A DNA stretch of 64,000 bases, taken from Allosphingosinicella sp042666435 (GTDB lineage Bacteria > Pseudomonadota > Alphaproteobacteria > Sphingomonadales > Sphingomonadaceae). The position numbers and the translations under genes are program-made. Every line of letters begins with the position of its first letter. The first letter of the stretch is position 1. The stretch lies in assembly GCF_042666435.1 (NCBI RefSeq), contig NZ_JBHTDC010000002.1, forward strand, positions 558,001-622,000, read 5' to 3'. The notes below the pieces were generated by a model that had not been told where the DNA came from, ran no database searches, and saw only the letters and a list, made by a program, of their open reading frames with translations. Positions 50,113-58,561 of this stretch are shown one piece after another.

Positions 50113-50732
50113 GGCCGCATCTTCGGCATCTCGCGCGCAGTCCGCGATTGCCGGCGTTCCGCAAGCGCAATGGCGACCTGCGCGACACCGGTCACGAGAA
50201 AGCTCGCGGCCAGGATCAGCGCGAATTGCGCCACGATTTCGCGCGTGGGGCCGAACAGGGTCACGACAAAGGTCGTTATCTGGAGCCCGAGAAGAAGTCC
50301 GACGCCGAGCAGCACGTCCGCCACGCCGCCGATCGCGAGCCACGGCCGAAGGCGGGCGCCGCGCACTCTGGGAACCATGACGAGCACCCACGCTCCGCGA
50401 AGGAGCAGCCATGCCATCACGACATTGGCGACCGGGAAATAGTGAGCGAGCGGGTTGGCGACGAACAACAGGCCCGCCAGGACGGTCAGAGCCCCCGCGC
50501 CGACGGCTGTCTTGCCGACCGCATCGAGGCCCCGTTTCCAGCCGAACATCATCTCCAGTCCGCCCGCCAGGAACAGCAGCCACCCGACAAGCCCGCCCCG
50601 GGGCGCCCATTCGATAATCGGGAGCAGCGCGGCGACCGCGGCAAGAAGGATCGTCGAGCCGCCGGAGCCCAGCGTCCAGCGCCATTCCCGCTCGGGCATC
50701 CGGTGAGCCGCGTCTTTCGTCATCCTAGTCAT
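50109..50732 (-). CDS. HdeD-family (DUF308) membrane protein
   Basis: ATG 50732 (MTRMTKDAAHRMPEREW) with AAGGGGG upstream gives 207 residues. About six hydrophobic helices arranged in repeat pairs, with GWLLFLAGGLEMMFGWKRG, match the acid-resistance membrane protein HdeD/DUF308 family. Its start overlaps the stop of a small ORF upstream (TGA at 50729) and its end overlaps the MFS exporter start by 4 bp. Confidence 0.82.
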   Translation of the reverse strand: MTRMTKDAAHRMPEREWRWTLGSGGSTILLAAVAALLPIIEWAPRGGLVGWLLFLAGGLEMMFGWKRGLDAVGKTAVGAGALTVLAGLLFVANPLAHYFPVANVVMAWLLLRGAWVLVMVPRVRGARLRPWLAIGGVADVLLGVGLLLGLQITTFVVTLFGPTREIVAQFALILAASFLVTGVAQVAIALAERRQSRTAREMPKMRP

Positions 50733-50839
50733 GCCCCCTTCGGGATGAAACGGAGGAGCAGGATGAGCGCGAAATAGACGATCGTGGCACTGAGACCGAT
50801 CTCCCAGAGCGGCTTCGTAAGTCCGAATATCTCCGCCAC
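50729..50839 (-). pseudogene. Fragment resembling the N-terminus of a DUF421 (YetF) membrane protein
   Basis: A GTG-initiated frame of 36 residues reads MAEIFGLTKPLWEIGLSATI... then VYFALILLLRFIPKG before stopping. It matches the first helix of DUF421 proteins up to the conserved LLLR..GKR position, after which such proteins normally continue with GQLTPFDL. The continuation is missing, and the stop codon overlaps the HdeD-like ATG. It could be a remnant or, less likely, a genuine small membrane protein. Confidence 0.5.
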
Positions 50840-50977
50840 TCGCGTTTCTCCACACCTGCCACAAGCAAAAGCGGACTGAAGCCCGCTGGTTCCTTGGCGA
50901 GCGGTGGTGCGCTTCGACGATCGCCGGTCAGTTTCCGGATCGGGATGCCGCGCGGCGCGGCGTCCAGCGCGGAAAAA

Positions 50978-51466
50978 TCATCGATCCGGCACCGGATATC
51001 CAACGAACTTCTTGGGTTTGCGCATCAGCACATGGGTGGTGACGCGCTCAACGCCGAGGTCGCCGCCGGTGAGCTGCTCGCGCAGGCGGTTCCATTCGGC
51101 CATGTTGCCGACGACGATCTTGAGAATGTAATCGACATCGCCGCTGACGTCGGAGACTTCGACCACTTGGGGCAGCGCCGCCATCGCCTCCTCGAAGCGC
51201 GCCGTTTCGTCGGAACGGCTGCCGGCGAGCGAGACCTCGACGTACAGAACCAGCCCGACCCCAAGCGCGAATGGATCGATCCGCGCATTATAACCCTGGA
51301 TGACGCCGGTCCGCTCGAGATGGCGAATCCGGGCCAGGCAGGCGCTCGGCGACAAGGCGACGCGTTCCGCCAGCGCCTGGTTGGTGAGTCGTCCCTCCGC
51401 CTGCAATATCCGCAGGATCTTCCGGTCGATCCGGTCGAGAGCAGCTTCGGCGTCCACGGCCGTCAT
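50978..51466 (-). CDS. Lrp/AsnC-family transcriptional regulator
   Basis: The 162-residue protein has the AsnC helix-turn-helix (DRIDRKILRILQAEG, then LAERVALSPSACLARIRHLERTGVI) and a RAM ligand-binding domain (LGVGLVLYVEVSLAGS, VVEVSDVSGDVDYILKIVVGN, VTTHVLMRKPK). It probably responds to an amino acid. It is at the head of a leftward group; its own promoter should lie in 51467-51592, shared with a rightward small ORF. Confidence 0.93.
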   Translation of the reverse strand: MTAVDAEAALDRIDRKILRILQAEGRLTNQALAERVALSPSACLARIRHLERTGVIQGYNARIDPFALGVGLVLYVEVSLAGSRSDETARFEEAMAALPQVVEVSDVSGDVDYILKIVVGNMAEWNRLREQLTGGDLGVERVTTHVLMRKPKKFVGYPVPDR

Positions 51467-51592
51467 TCACCGCAGAAACTGCGGAGAACGTCAAGAAGTT
51501 CAGCGGCACATGCGACGCGTTCAAGCCTATCTAAGGAGGCACGCCCGCCGAATTTCCGGCAGCGTTGTCGACCCCCTGGAAGGAGACCAATC

Positions 51593-51688
51593 ATGGAACT
51601 CACCGAACGTAGCGGAATTGCCCTGTTCACCGCGGCCCTCGCCCTCTTGCCGGCCCTGATCGCAATTACCAGCCTGATCGCCCGCTGA
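51593..51688 (+). CDS. Small single-pass membrane protein, 31 residues
   Basis: The frame reads MELTERSGIALFTAALALLP then ALIAITSLIAR. AAGGAG is placed ideally, 8 nt before the ATG. It is mostly one hydrophobic helix with a charged N-terminus. I do not recognise a family; its position between divergent lrp and a GNAT-like gene gives no function. Small size makes it easy to miss; the strong ribosome binding site is the main support. Confidence 0.55.
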   Translation: MELTERSGIALFTAALALLPALIAITSLIAR

Positions 51689-51768
51689 CGGACCCGGCGG
51701 GGCGGAGCCCGACCCGCGCTGCTTGCGCCGGGGCCACTGGCCGCGGATCGGCCACGGGCTATCATCCG

Positions 51769-52128
51769 ATGGCCATTCATGATCTAAAGACCGCCATCAT
51801 GGAGCGACAATCTTCATCTCGAGGCGACTGGCAGGTCCGCGACAATCCGGATCGGAAGCGCTTCGAGATCGATCTTGGCGATGCGTGCGCTGTCGCCGAG
51901 TATAATCTGCCCAAGGGCATGATCATGTTCACGCATACCGAGGTTCCGCCCGAACATGAGGGCAAGGGAATCGGGAGCGCATTGATCCGCGCCGGCCTTT
52001 CCGCCGCGCGCGAGCGCGGACTGAAAGTGATCCCGATCTGTCCCTTCTTCGCCGCCTACATCAAGAAGCATGCCGAAGAGCATGACCTCGTCGACGTAAC
52101 CTGGCGGCGTCAGCTCGGTCTATCCTGA
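51769..52128 (+). CDS. GNAT-like N-acetyltransferase (COG2388 type)
   Basis: The 119-residue protein (or 109 from the ATG at 51799) has the small-GNAT signature: RFEIDLGDACAVAEYNL, MIMFTHTEVPPEHEGKGIGS with the acetyl-CoA-binding Q/ExxGxG loop (EGKGIGSALI), and KVIPICPFFAAYIKKH near the end. This is the YidJ/GTL3B-like group with unknown substrate. It is followed by copy C of the two-hairpin repeat. Confidence 0.88.
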   Translation: MAIHDLKTAIMERQSSSRGDWQVRDNPDRKRFEIDLGDACAVAEYNLPKGMIMFTHTEVPPEHEGKGIGSALIRAGLSAARERGLKVIPICPFFAAYIKKHAEEHDLVDVTWRRQLGLS

Positions 52129-52138
52129 TCGAGATCGG

Positions 52139-52276
52139 TAGAGCGGGATGCGGTTACATTGAATCGTCGCCCTGAACTTGTTTCAGGGTCCACCTACCCA
52201 CCCGTCGTGTGGCTCGGAATGGATGCTGAAACAAGTTCAGCATGACGAGATGGTGCAATCCAAACTCATCACGCCC
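52139..52276 (+). repeat. ~137-bp two-hairpin repeat, copy C
   Basis: It reads gagcgggatgcggttacatt ... gatggtgcaatccaaactca, aligns with copies A (36439) and B (37542), and keeps both hairpins. It lies between a GNAT-like gene and the quinoprotein dehydrogenase gene, both of whose 3' ends point toward it. Confidence 0.88.
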
Positions 52277-52338
52277 TACTCGCAGTGGCAAGAACGGACT
52301 GGGTTACGGGCACTGGCAATCCAATCCGATGGCTGCCC

Positions 52339-54762
52339 TCACCTTGCGTCATCCAGTAGGGCATAAGCGATCAGCTCGTCACCGATCGGCGTCTCCATGA
52401 AGTGATGGCCGCCGGCCATGATGACGAGATATTGGCGCCCATTCATTTCGTAGACCATCGGCGTCGCCTGACCGCCGGCCGGCAGCACATCCTGCCACAC
52501 CGTCTCCCCGGTGCGAATGTCGATCGCCCGGATGAGGTCGTCGGTGGCGGCCGCGATGAAGACGAGCCCGCCTGCCGTCACCACCGCTCCGCCATTGTTC
52601 GGAGTGCCGATGTTGATCGGTAGCATCGACGGAATTCCCCAAGGTCCGTTCTTGCGGGCGGTCCCCAGCGGGCGGTCCCAGATCGTGCGGCCGGTTCGAA
52701 GATCGATGGCGCGGATGCCGCCATAAGGTGGCTCCTTGCACAATAGGCCGGTGAACGGCAGCCGCCAGCCGGCGTTGACGTCGACCGCATAGGGCGTCCC
52801 CCATTGCGGATCGCCGGCGCCTTCCGCGCCGCCGCCCATGTCGCCGCCGCGCGCTTCGCTGCGCGGCGCCCAGCCAAGCTCGTCGGCCTTTGCGCGGGGA
52901 ACGAGCCGGACATAGTTCGGCATATTATTGTAATTGGCGATGATGAGCCCTCGCACCGGATCGACCGCGATCCCGCCCCAGTCGGTGCCGCCATTATAGC
53001 CCGGATATTGGACGGAGCGGCGGTCCGAGCGGGGCGGCGTATAGGGGCCTTCATAAGCGGCGCGGCGATACTGGATGCGGCAGACCATCTGGTCGATCGG
53101 CGACATGCCCCACATGTCGCGCTCGGTGAGCTTCGGGAAGGCAAGACTATGGTAGGTCGAGAAGGGCTGGGTGGGGCTGCGCTGCTCCGGCTCGACGCCT
53201 CCCTGCGGCACCGGCCGCTCGTGGACCGGGAATAGCGGCCGGCCGGTGCGGCGATCGAGGATGTAGATGTCGCCCTGCTTGCTCGGCAGCACCAGCGCGG
53301 GCACCGATCCCTGATTGGCCGGGAAATCGACCAAGGTCGCCTGGCCGCCGAAATCATAGTCCCAGACATCGTTATGCACCGCCTGGAAATGCCAGCGCGG
53401 CTCCCCTGTGGTGACGTCGAGCGCAACCAGCGAGGTGGCAAATTCATTCTCGGGAGGCCGGCGACTGCCGCTCCAGTAATCGACCGCGGCATTGCCCATC
53501 GGCAGATAGACGAGGCCGAGGGCCTCATCACCGCTTGCGATCGTCCACATGTTGGGCGTGCCGCGTGCGTACATCGCGCCCGGCGGCGGGTCGGCGGTCC
53601 AGGTCGGGTTCATCAGGTCCCAGGCCCAGCGCTTCTCGCCCGTCACCGCGTCGAAGCCCTGAATGACCCCTGAAGGCGCGTCGCGCCGCTGCCCGTCCAG
53701 CACCTGGTGGCCGGTGACGAGCACGCCCCGCACCAGAGTCGGCGGCGAAGTGATCGACACCATGCCCGGGAACACCGGCCCCATGCCCGCCTTGATATCG
53801 ACCTGGCCATTATTCCCGAAATCGGGGCAGGGACGCCCGGAGCGCGCATCGACGGCGATCAGCCGCGCATCGAGCGTCCCCTCGATGATCCGGGTCGCGC
53901 AGAGCGCATCGGCGGGCGAGTCCGGCACGGCATAATAAACGACACCGCGGCAGGCGGCCGTGTACGGAATCCATTCGTCCGAAACCCGCGGATCATAGCG
54001 CCAGCGTTCCCGCCCGGTTGCCGGATCGAGCGCGATGAGGATGTTCTTGGCCGAGCAGAGATAGAGGGTGTCGCCGATCTTGAGCGGCGTCGTCTGGGCG
54101 CCATACTTATTGTCTCCCGTGCCCGCCGCTGGGAGGTCGCGCGTGTGATAGACCCAGGCGCGCTCGAGACGGTCGACATTCTCGGGCGTGATCTGCGCGA
54201 GCGGAGAATGGCGCCGCGCGCTGTAGCTGCCGCCATAAGCGGGCCAGTCCGCGCCCGCGGTCATCACCGCGGGGTCCGCCATCGCCGCGGCCAAAACGGG
54301 CGGAAGCGGGCCGGCCTCGCTCCTGCCCGCGATCGCCGTCACGATTCCGCCGGCGATCAGAAGGACCGCTATTGCGCCCACGGCCGCCAGCGCCTTGCCC
54401 CACCCCCAGCGCGCCGGCACCAGCAGCGGCAGGACAAGCAGGACCAGGATGGCGAGGACCGCCGGTCCGATGACGCGCGGAACGAGTGCCCAGCCATCGA
54501 GACCCACTTCCCAGAGGGCCCAGATGAGGGTGAGTACGAAGATTCCGAGATACAGCCAGGCGCCTGTCGGACGGCCCCGGAAGAGCAGCGCGCCCGAGCC
54601 GATCAGTCCCAGGCCGGCGAGAAGATAATAAAGCGAGCCTCCGAGTATCGCGAGCCAGGCGCCGCCGGCGGCCAATATGAGCCCGATGAGTCCCAGAAGT
54701 AGGGCGACGCCCTTGACGAGCCATGAGCGGTTGGGCGGGCGCTGCGGAACGGTATCGGACAT
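52339..54762 (-). CDS. gcd: Membrane-bound PQQ-dependent glucose/quinate dehydrogenase
   Basis: ATG 54762 with AGGGGG upstream gives 807 residues, close to Gcd. The first ~140 residues contain five membrane helices (GVALLLGLIGLILAAGGAWL and others); the rest is an eight-bladed quinoprotein propeller with TGDNKYGAQTTPLKIGDTLY, AVHNDVWDYDFGGQ, GGTDWGGIAVDPVRG and GPWGIPSMLPINIGTPNNGG. It oxidises glucose or a related polyol in the periplasm and passes electrons to ubiquinone. No PQQ synthesis genes are in the window. Glucose versus quinate/shikimate cannot be separated from sequence alone. Confidence 0.9.
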   Translation of the reverse strand: MSDTVPQRPPNRSWLVKGVALLLGLIGLILAAGGAWLAILGGSLYYLLAGLGLIGSGALLFRGRPTGAWLYLGIFVLTLIWALWEVGLDGWALVPRVIGPAVLAILVLLVLPLLVPARWGWGKALAAVGAIAVLLIAGGIVTAIAGRSEAGPLPPVLAAAMADPAVMTAGADWPAYGGSYSARRHSPLAQITPENVDRLERAWVYHTRDLPAAGTGDNKYGAQTTPLKIGDTLYLCSAKNILIALDPATGRERWRYDPRVSDEWIPYTAACRGVVYYAVPDSPADALCATRIIEGTLDARLIAVDARSGRPCPDFGNNGQVDIKAGMGPVFPGMVSITSPPTLVRGVLVTGHQVLDGQRRDAPSGVIQGFDAVTGEKRWAWDLMNPTWTADPPPGAMYARGTPNMWTIASGDEALGLVYLPMGNAAVDYWSGSRRPPENEFATSLVALDVTTGEPRWHFQAVHNDVWDYDFGGQATLVDFPANQGSVPALVLPSKQGDIYILDRRTGRPLFPVHERPVPQGGVEPEQRSPTQPFSTYHSLAFPKLTERDMWGMSPIDQMVCRIQYRRAAYEGPYTPPRSDRRSVQYPGYNGGTDWGGIAVDPVRGLIIANYNNMPNYVRLVPRAKADELGWAPRSEARGGDMGGGAEGAGDPQWGTPYAVDVNAGWRLPFTGLLCKEPPYGGIRAIDLRTGRTIWDRPLGTARKNGPWGIPSMLPINIGTPNNGGAVVTAGGLVFIAAATDDLIRAIDIRTGETVWQDVLPAGGQATPMVYEMNGRQYLVIMAGGHHFMETPIGDELIAYALLDDAR

Positions 54763-54907
54763 TCGACCCCCTGAGTTCTGAACCACGCTGATGCACTGGA
54801 CGCGAACGACAGGGCGGCTTGGAACTCCGCCAATCTCTTGGCGCTAACCGCTCAGCTTGCTCCTTGGTTCCCGCAGCCATCGGGCATTGACGAGGGACAG
54901 AAGCGCC

Positions 54908-54937
54908 AGGGCCTCACCCGCGCGCGGTTGAGGCCCT
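54908..54937 (-). terminator. Hairpin downstream of dps
   Basis: The arms AGGGCCTCA and TGAGGCCCT are perfectly complementary with a GC-rich loop. It begins ~20 bp after the dps stop on the minus strand. The T-run is weak, so termination is probable but not sure. Confidence 0.5.
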
Positions 54938-54957
54938 GCACCAGCAGTCGCGCTCCC

Positions 54958-55446
54958 TTACTGGAGAGACGCGAACAGGAACCAGGCGCGCTCCTCGGCC
55001 TGGTCGGTCCAATCGTCGAGCATGCCGGCGGTGGCATTGTCGCCGCCCGCGTCGACCGCTTCCTTGGCCTCGCGCAGATATTCGACGAGCTTCAGATTGT
55101 CGCGATGGAGTTCGGTCAGCATGTCGCTGGCGCTGACATAATCGTCATTATTGTCCTCGATACGCTGCAGGCGCGCGATGTGCCCGATCGACGTCAATGT
55201 GGTGCCGCCGATCTTCCGGACGCGCTCAGCGATGGCGTCGGTCGTCCCCAATATCTGCGCCGCCTGCTCGTCCAGCATCAGATGGTAGTCGCGAAAATGC
55301 GGGCCGGTGACGTGCCAGTGGAAATTCTTCGTCTTGAGATAGAGCGCATAGCTGTCCGCGAGCACCGCGTTCAATGCTTCGGCAACCGATCGAACCGAGT
55401 TGCGCTCGAGGTCGGTCGGGGTCTTGAGTTCGGTAACGGTCGACAT
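54958..55446 (-). CDS. dps: Dps ferritin-like DNA protection protein
   Basis: ATG 55446 gives 162 residues, the normal Dps length. It has the DPS signature LKTKNFHWHVTGPHFRDYHL with ferroxidase histidine, followed by MLDEQAAQILGTTDAIAERV, and DDWTDQAEERAWFLFASL at the end. It stores iron and protects DNA in stationary phase and oxidative stress. It is preceded by a 57-residue ORF and the VOC protein gene on the same strand. Confidence 0.95.
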   Translation of the reverse strand: MSTVTELKTPTDLERNSVRSVAEALNAVLADSYALYLKTKNFHWHVTGPHFRDYHLMLDEQAAQILGTTDAIAERVRKIGGTTLTSIGHIARLQRIEDNNDDYVSASDMLTELHRDNLKLVEYLREAKEAVDAGGDNATAGMLDDWTDQAEERAWFLFASLQ

Positions 55447-55506
55447 GTCATTCTCCTTTGATGGTGTGGGTCTTCCTCTTTTCCGGAGTTGGAACATCCG
55501 GACGGA

Positions 55507-55680
55507 TCAGTTGATCCGGGCCACGCTCACCGGGTCGCTTGCGGGGAAGGTCTCCTTCAGCGCCTCGTCGAGAAGCTCGTCCTGCCGCTTCGCTTCCCGA
55601 TGCCGGCCGGCGACGCCGCTGCTGGCGACGATCGCCGCCACCGGCGGCAAGTGAGGCAACCATTTTCCGTCGATGATCAT
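55507..55680 (-). CDS. Small conserved-type protein, 57 residues
   Basis: The frame starts MIIDGKWLPHLPPVAA with AAGGAGG ideally spaced before ATG 55680, 4 bp after the VOC stop, and ends DELLDEALKETFPASDPVSV, a motif I recognise from many short alphaproteobacterial proteins. It is hydrophilic with helical potential. It lies between the VOC protein and dps on one strand, so it is likely cotranscribed. No function is known. Confidence 0.7.
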   Translation of the reverse strand: MIIDGKWLPHLPPVAAIVASSGVAGRHREAKRQDELLDEALKETFPASDPVSVARIN

Positions 55681-55684
55681 GTTC

Positions 55685-56581
55685 CTATCCTCCTTGGTCC
55701 GGTCGGGCGGACCGCAATGTGATCGAAGTGCCCCAGGGATCGCGCAGCGAGATGCGCCGCGGGCCCACGACATGACCTTCCGACGATGTCCGTGAACGCA
55801 CCGCGTCGATGACCTCGTCGTCGACGATGAGCTCGACGTCGGCGAGGCCGGTCGCGCGATCGGAGCGCACAGGCGCGCCCCGGCTGTTCCAGATGTTGCC
55901 GGCGAGCTGATGGTGATAGCCACCGGAGCCGTAGAAGCTCGCGCCGCGGTAGCGGCAGGTGATGTCGAACCCGAGCACGCCCCCGTAAAAGGCGTCGGCC
56001 GCGGCGATGTCGCAGACCTGCAGGTGGACGTGGCCGATGACGCCATCCTCGGGAAAGGCGGACCAGTTGCGTCCCGCGGCTGCGTTCATGAGGCCGTCCA
56101 GATCCAGCGGATCGCTGGCCATCTCGATCATGCCGTTCGCGCGAGGCCAGTCGGCGCTCGGGCGGTCGACGTAGATTTCGATGCCATTGCCTTCCGGATC
56201 GTCCAAATAGACCGCCTCGCTGACGAGGTGATCGGCGGCGCCGGTCAGCTCCACGCCCTCCCTTATCGCAAAGGACAGCCAGGCTCCCAACTCGGCACGG
56301 TCAGGCAGGAGAAAGGCGGTGTGGAACAGGCCTGCCTCACGGCGGTCGCGGATCCGCGCATCGGGATCATGTTCGAGCTCGAGCAGAACCGACGAGCCCG
56401 TGCCTAGGCGGACCGCGCCCGGCGCTTGTTCCAGAACCCGCAGCCCGAGCGTGGACTGGTAGAAACGCGACAGGCGATCGAGGTCGTGGACGATGAGCGT
56501 GACTCGGCCGACGCGGTGAGGTGCATATCCGAGCACCGGATCGCGGCCGTCGGCCACCGCTGTGGCGAGAGCTGTCGTCAC
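55685..56581 (-). CDS. VOC-family dioxygenase-like protein (CatE type)
   Basis: GTG 56581 with AGGAGGAA upstream gives 298 residues. Two glyoxalase/VOC modules are seen: HRVGRVTLIVHDLDRLSRFY with VYLDDPEGNGIEIYVDRP, and VIGHVHLQVCDIAAADAFYG with SLRDPWGTSITL. Metal ligands His and Glu fall in VTLIVHD-type and HVHLQV/NGIEIY positions. It resembles catechol 2,3-dioxygenase CatE or ring-cleaving homologues. It is divergent from the LysR regulator, which may control it. Confidence 0.88.
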   Translation of the reverse strand: MTTALATAVADGRDPVLGYAPHRVGRVTLIVHDLDRLSRFYQSTLGLRVLEQAPGAVRLGTGSSVLLELEHDPDARIRDRREAGLFHTAFLLPDRAELGAWLSFAIREGVELTGAADHLVSEAVYLDDPEGNGIEIYVDRPSADWPRANGMIEMASDPLDLDGLMNAAAGRNWSAFPEDGVIGHVHLQVCDIAAADAFYGGVLGFDITCRYRGASFYGSGGYHHQLAGNIWNSRGAPVRSDRATGLADVELIVDDEVIDAVRSRTSSEGHVVGPRRISLRDPWGTSITLRSARPDQGG

Positions 56582-56636
56582 CGCATTCCTCCTGAAATTG
56601 CTTTGACAGAAGGAATATGGTGATCGTCGACGTACA

Positions 56637-56652
56637 ATTTTAGTAGACAAAT
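56637..56652. promoter_or_regulatory. Possible LysR-type operator ATTTTAGTAGACAAAT
   Basis: This AT-rich half-symmetric sequence (ATTT-N8-AAAT) lies in the 153-bp gap between the divergent VOC and LysR genes and is the kind of T-N11-A site LysR proteins bind. An inexact -35-like TTGACA lies at about 56603. Evidence is pattern only. Confidence 0.35.
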
Positions 56653-56734
56653 ATGGAACGAACCATTCAACTCTTCCGAAAAGTGGCGGCGGTCCAGACC
56701 GTGCTGTTGGCCCCTATTGTTCGAGGAACCGGAA

Positions 56735-57655
56735 ATGTCTGAACCGGGCACGCCGACATTCGATCAGCTCAGAATTTTCCTCGCCGTGGTGGAAACGGGC
56801 AGCTTCGCGGGAGCCGGGCGGCGGCTCAATCGCGCCACTTCGGTGATCAGCTACGGCATCGCGAACCTCGAGGCGCAGCTGGGGCTTTCGCTTTTTGAAA
56901 GACAAGGCACGCGCAAGCCTCGGCTGACGGTCGCCGGGCAAGCCGTGCTGGCCGAGGCGCGGTCGATCGGTCAGGGGGTGGATGGGCTGCGGGCGAAGGT
57001 CCGAGGCCTGCTTCAGGGCCTCGAAGCCCAGGTCGATCTCGCGGTCGACGTCATGCTCCCCTCGGCCTGGCTGGGTGAGGCGCTGAGAGCCTTCTACGAA
57101 GAGTTTCCGACCGTCGCGCTCAACCTCCACGTGGAGGCGCTGGGCGCGGTGACGGCGCTGGTGCTGCAGCGCAAGGCGGTGATCGGGATCAGCGGTCCGC
57201 TCGCCGCCGATATGCCGGGCATCGAGAATGTGATCGTCGGGTCCGTGCCGCTCATCCCGGTGGCATCCCCGGACCATCCTTTGGCGAAAGAAGACGCGCT
57301 TCACCCGGGGATGGGGCGCGATCATGTGCAGCTCGTGCTGACCGACCGGTCGCCATTGTCGGAGGGGCGAGACTTCGCGGTCGTGAGCCCCCATACCTGG
57401 CGCCTCGCGGATCTGGGGGCAAAACGAGCGCTTCTTCGGGAGGGGATCGGCTGGGGCAACATGCCGAAGCCGATGGTCGAGGACGATCTGCGAACAGGGA
57501 AGCTGGTCAAACTGGCGATGCCGGATGAAACCGGGGTGAGCTATCGCATGTCGGGTATCTACCGAAGCGACTCGCCGCCGGGCCCGGCGGCGGCCTGGCT
57601 TCTGGAGCGGTTCGTGAAAGTGGGCCAGGAACGACAAGGCGAGATTAGAGCCTGA
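56735..57655 (+). CDS. LysR-family transcriptional regulator
   Basis: ATG 56735 (MSEPGTPTFDQLRIFLAVVE) gives 306 residues with the LysR helix-turn-helix (TGSFAGAGRRLNRATSVISYGIANLEAQLG split over helices, then LSLFERQGTRKPRLT) and a periplasmic-binding-protein-like effector domain (VDLAVDVMLPSAWL, LVLQRKAVIGISGPL). It is divergent from the VOC-small ORF-dps group, its probable target. It is followed by a palindromic repeat. Confidence 0.93.
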   Translation: MSEPGTPTFDQLRIFLAVVETGSFAGAGRRLNRATSVISYGIANLEAQLGLSLFERQGTRKPRLTVAGQAVLAEARSIGQGVDGLRAKVRGLLQGLEAQVDLAVDVMLPSAWLGEALRAFYEEFPTVALNLHVEALGAVTALVLQRKAVIGISGPLAADMPGIENVIVGSVPLIPVASPDHPLAKEDALHPGMGRDHVQLVLTDRSPLSEGRDFAVVSPHTWRLADLGAKRALLREGIGWGNMPKPMVEDDLRTGKLVKLAMPDETGVSYRMSGIYRSDSPPGPAAAWLLERFVKVGQERQGEIRA

Positions 57656-57670
57656 TGCGATTGGGCTGAT

Positions 57671-57750
57671 CCGTCATTGCGAGCGGAGCGAAGCAATCCA
57701 TACTCGGTGCGTATGGATTGCTTCGTCGCTCGCGCTCCCCGCAATGACGA
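57671..57750. repeat. Palindromic repeat (gtcattgcgagcggagcgaa family)
   Basis: The segment matches 24455-24541: arms cgtcattgcgagcggagcga and cgcgctccccgcaatgacg, with ggattgcttcg inner arm. It lies downstream of the LysR gene and before the terminator of the outer-membrane protein gene. Confidence 0.8.
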
Positions 57751-57763
57751 TTCAAACCTGAAA

Positions 57764-57811
57764 AAGGCAGGGAGAGGGCCGAGGCGCCTTGCGCGCGCCT
57801 CAGCCCTCTCC
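57764..57811 (-). terminator. Rho-independent terminator after the outer-membrane protein gene
   Basis: On the minus strand a long stem (GGAGAGGGCTGAGGCGC pairing with GCGCCTCGGCCCTCTCC) is followed by CTGCCTTTTTC. It starts ~9 bp after the stop at 57820. Confidence 0.85.
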
Positions 57812-57819
57812 ACGACTCG

Positions 57820-58428
57820 TCAGAAGCGATAGGCGATACCGAAAAGCGCCTGGTGGCGGTCGAACTTGCCATCGCCTTCGCTAAGGTCGGAATAGCGATA
57901 TTCCGCCCGCGCCGAGACGTTGTCGCTGAGCGCGTGCTCAATGCCGCCGCCGACCAGCCAGCCGTCGCGGTTGGCCGAGGCCGAGCGGATGCCGCCCGCA
58001 TTCTCGACCGACGTTTGCACCCGCGCATTGGTATAGCCGCCGCGCGCGTAGAGCATCGTATTGTCGGTCATCAGGTAACCGGCGCGGGCGGTGAGATCGA
58101 GCGAGCGCTTGGGATCGATGGTGATCCGCGCCGCGCCGTTGTCGCGGACGATGCTGTCGTCGGCGCCGAACTGTACCCCGGCCTCGGCGCCCAGCACGAA
58201 GCGAGGGCTGACCTTGTAGTCGTAACCCGCGAACACACCGCCCGAGGCGGAATCCCGCGAACGATCGACCGCCCTGTCGCCGAGCGGGGTCGACGGCGTG
58301 CCCAGATCGTCCTGGTTCCAGCCGGCCTGCGCGCCGACATAGGGTCCGTTGAACGGCTCGGCTGACGCCGCCGTGGCCAGGCCCGTCGCCAAAGCCAGGG
58401 CTGCTACGGAAGTGACGATACGCTTCAT
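57820..58428 (-). CDS. Outer-membrane beta-barrel protein
   Basis: The 202-residue protein has a clear signal peptide (MKRIVTSVAALALATGLATA) and then alternating beta strands: FNGPYVGAQAGWNQ, SGGVFAGYDYKV, FVLGAEAGVQFG, DLTARAGYLMTDNTMLYARG, GWLVGGGIEHAL, VSARAEYRYSDL. The terminal GIAYRF ends in Phe as barrel proteins do. It belongs to the OmpW/Opa-like eight-stranded porin-type group found in Rhizobiales and Sphingomonadales. It should be abundant in the outer membrane. A terminator follows. Confidence 0.88.
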   Translation of the reverse strand: MKRIVTSVAALALATGLATAASAEPFNGPYVGAQAGWNQDDLGTPSTPLGDRAVDRSRDSASGGVFAGYDYKVSPRFVLGAEAGVQFGADDSIVRDNGAARITIDPKRSLDLTARAGYLMTDNTMLYARGGYTNARVQTSVENAGGIRSASANRDGWLVGGGIEHALSDNVSARAEYRYSDLSEGDGKFDRHQALFGIAYRF

Positions 58429-58561
58429 TTTTCAAACTCCTTTGATCGGGCCATCGTTCGGCCTCGTGCCAAAGGATCTAGGGTGCCAAGCCATTATAAG
58501 GCAGCTGAATAATATCGAACGGATTGTTCAGCTTTTTGGAATAGCAGCAACGGCGACAAAC

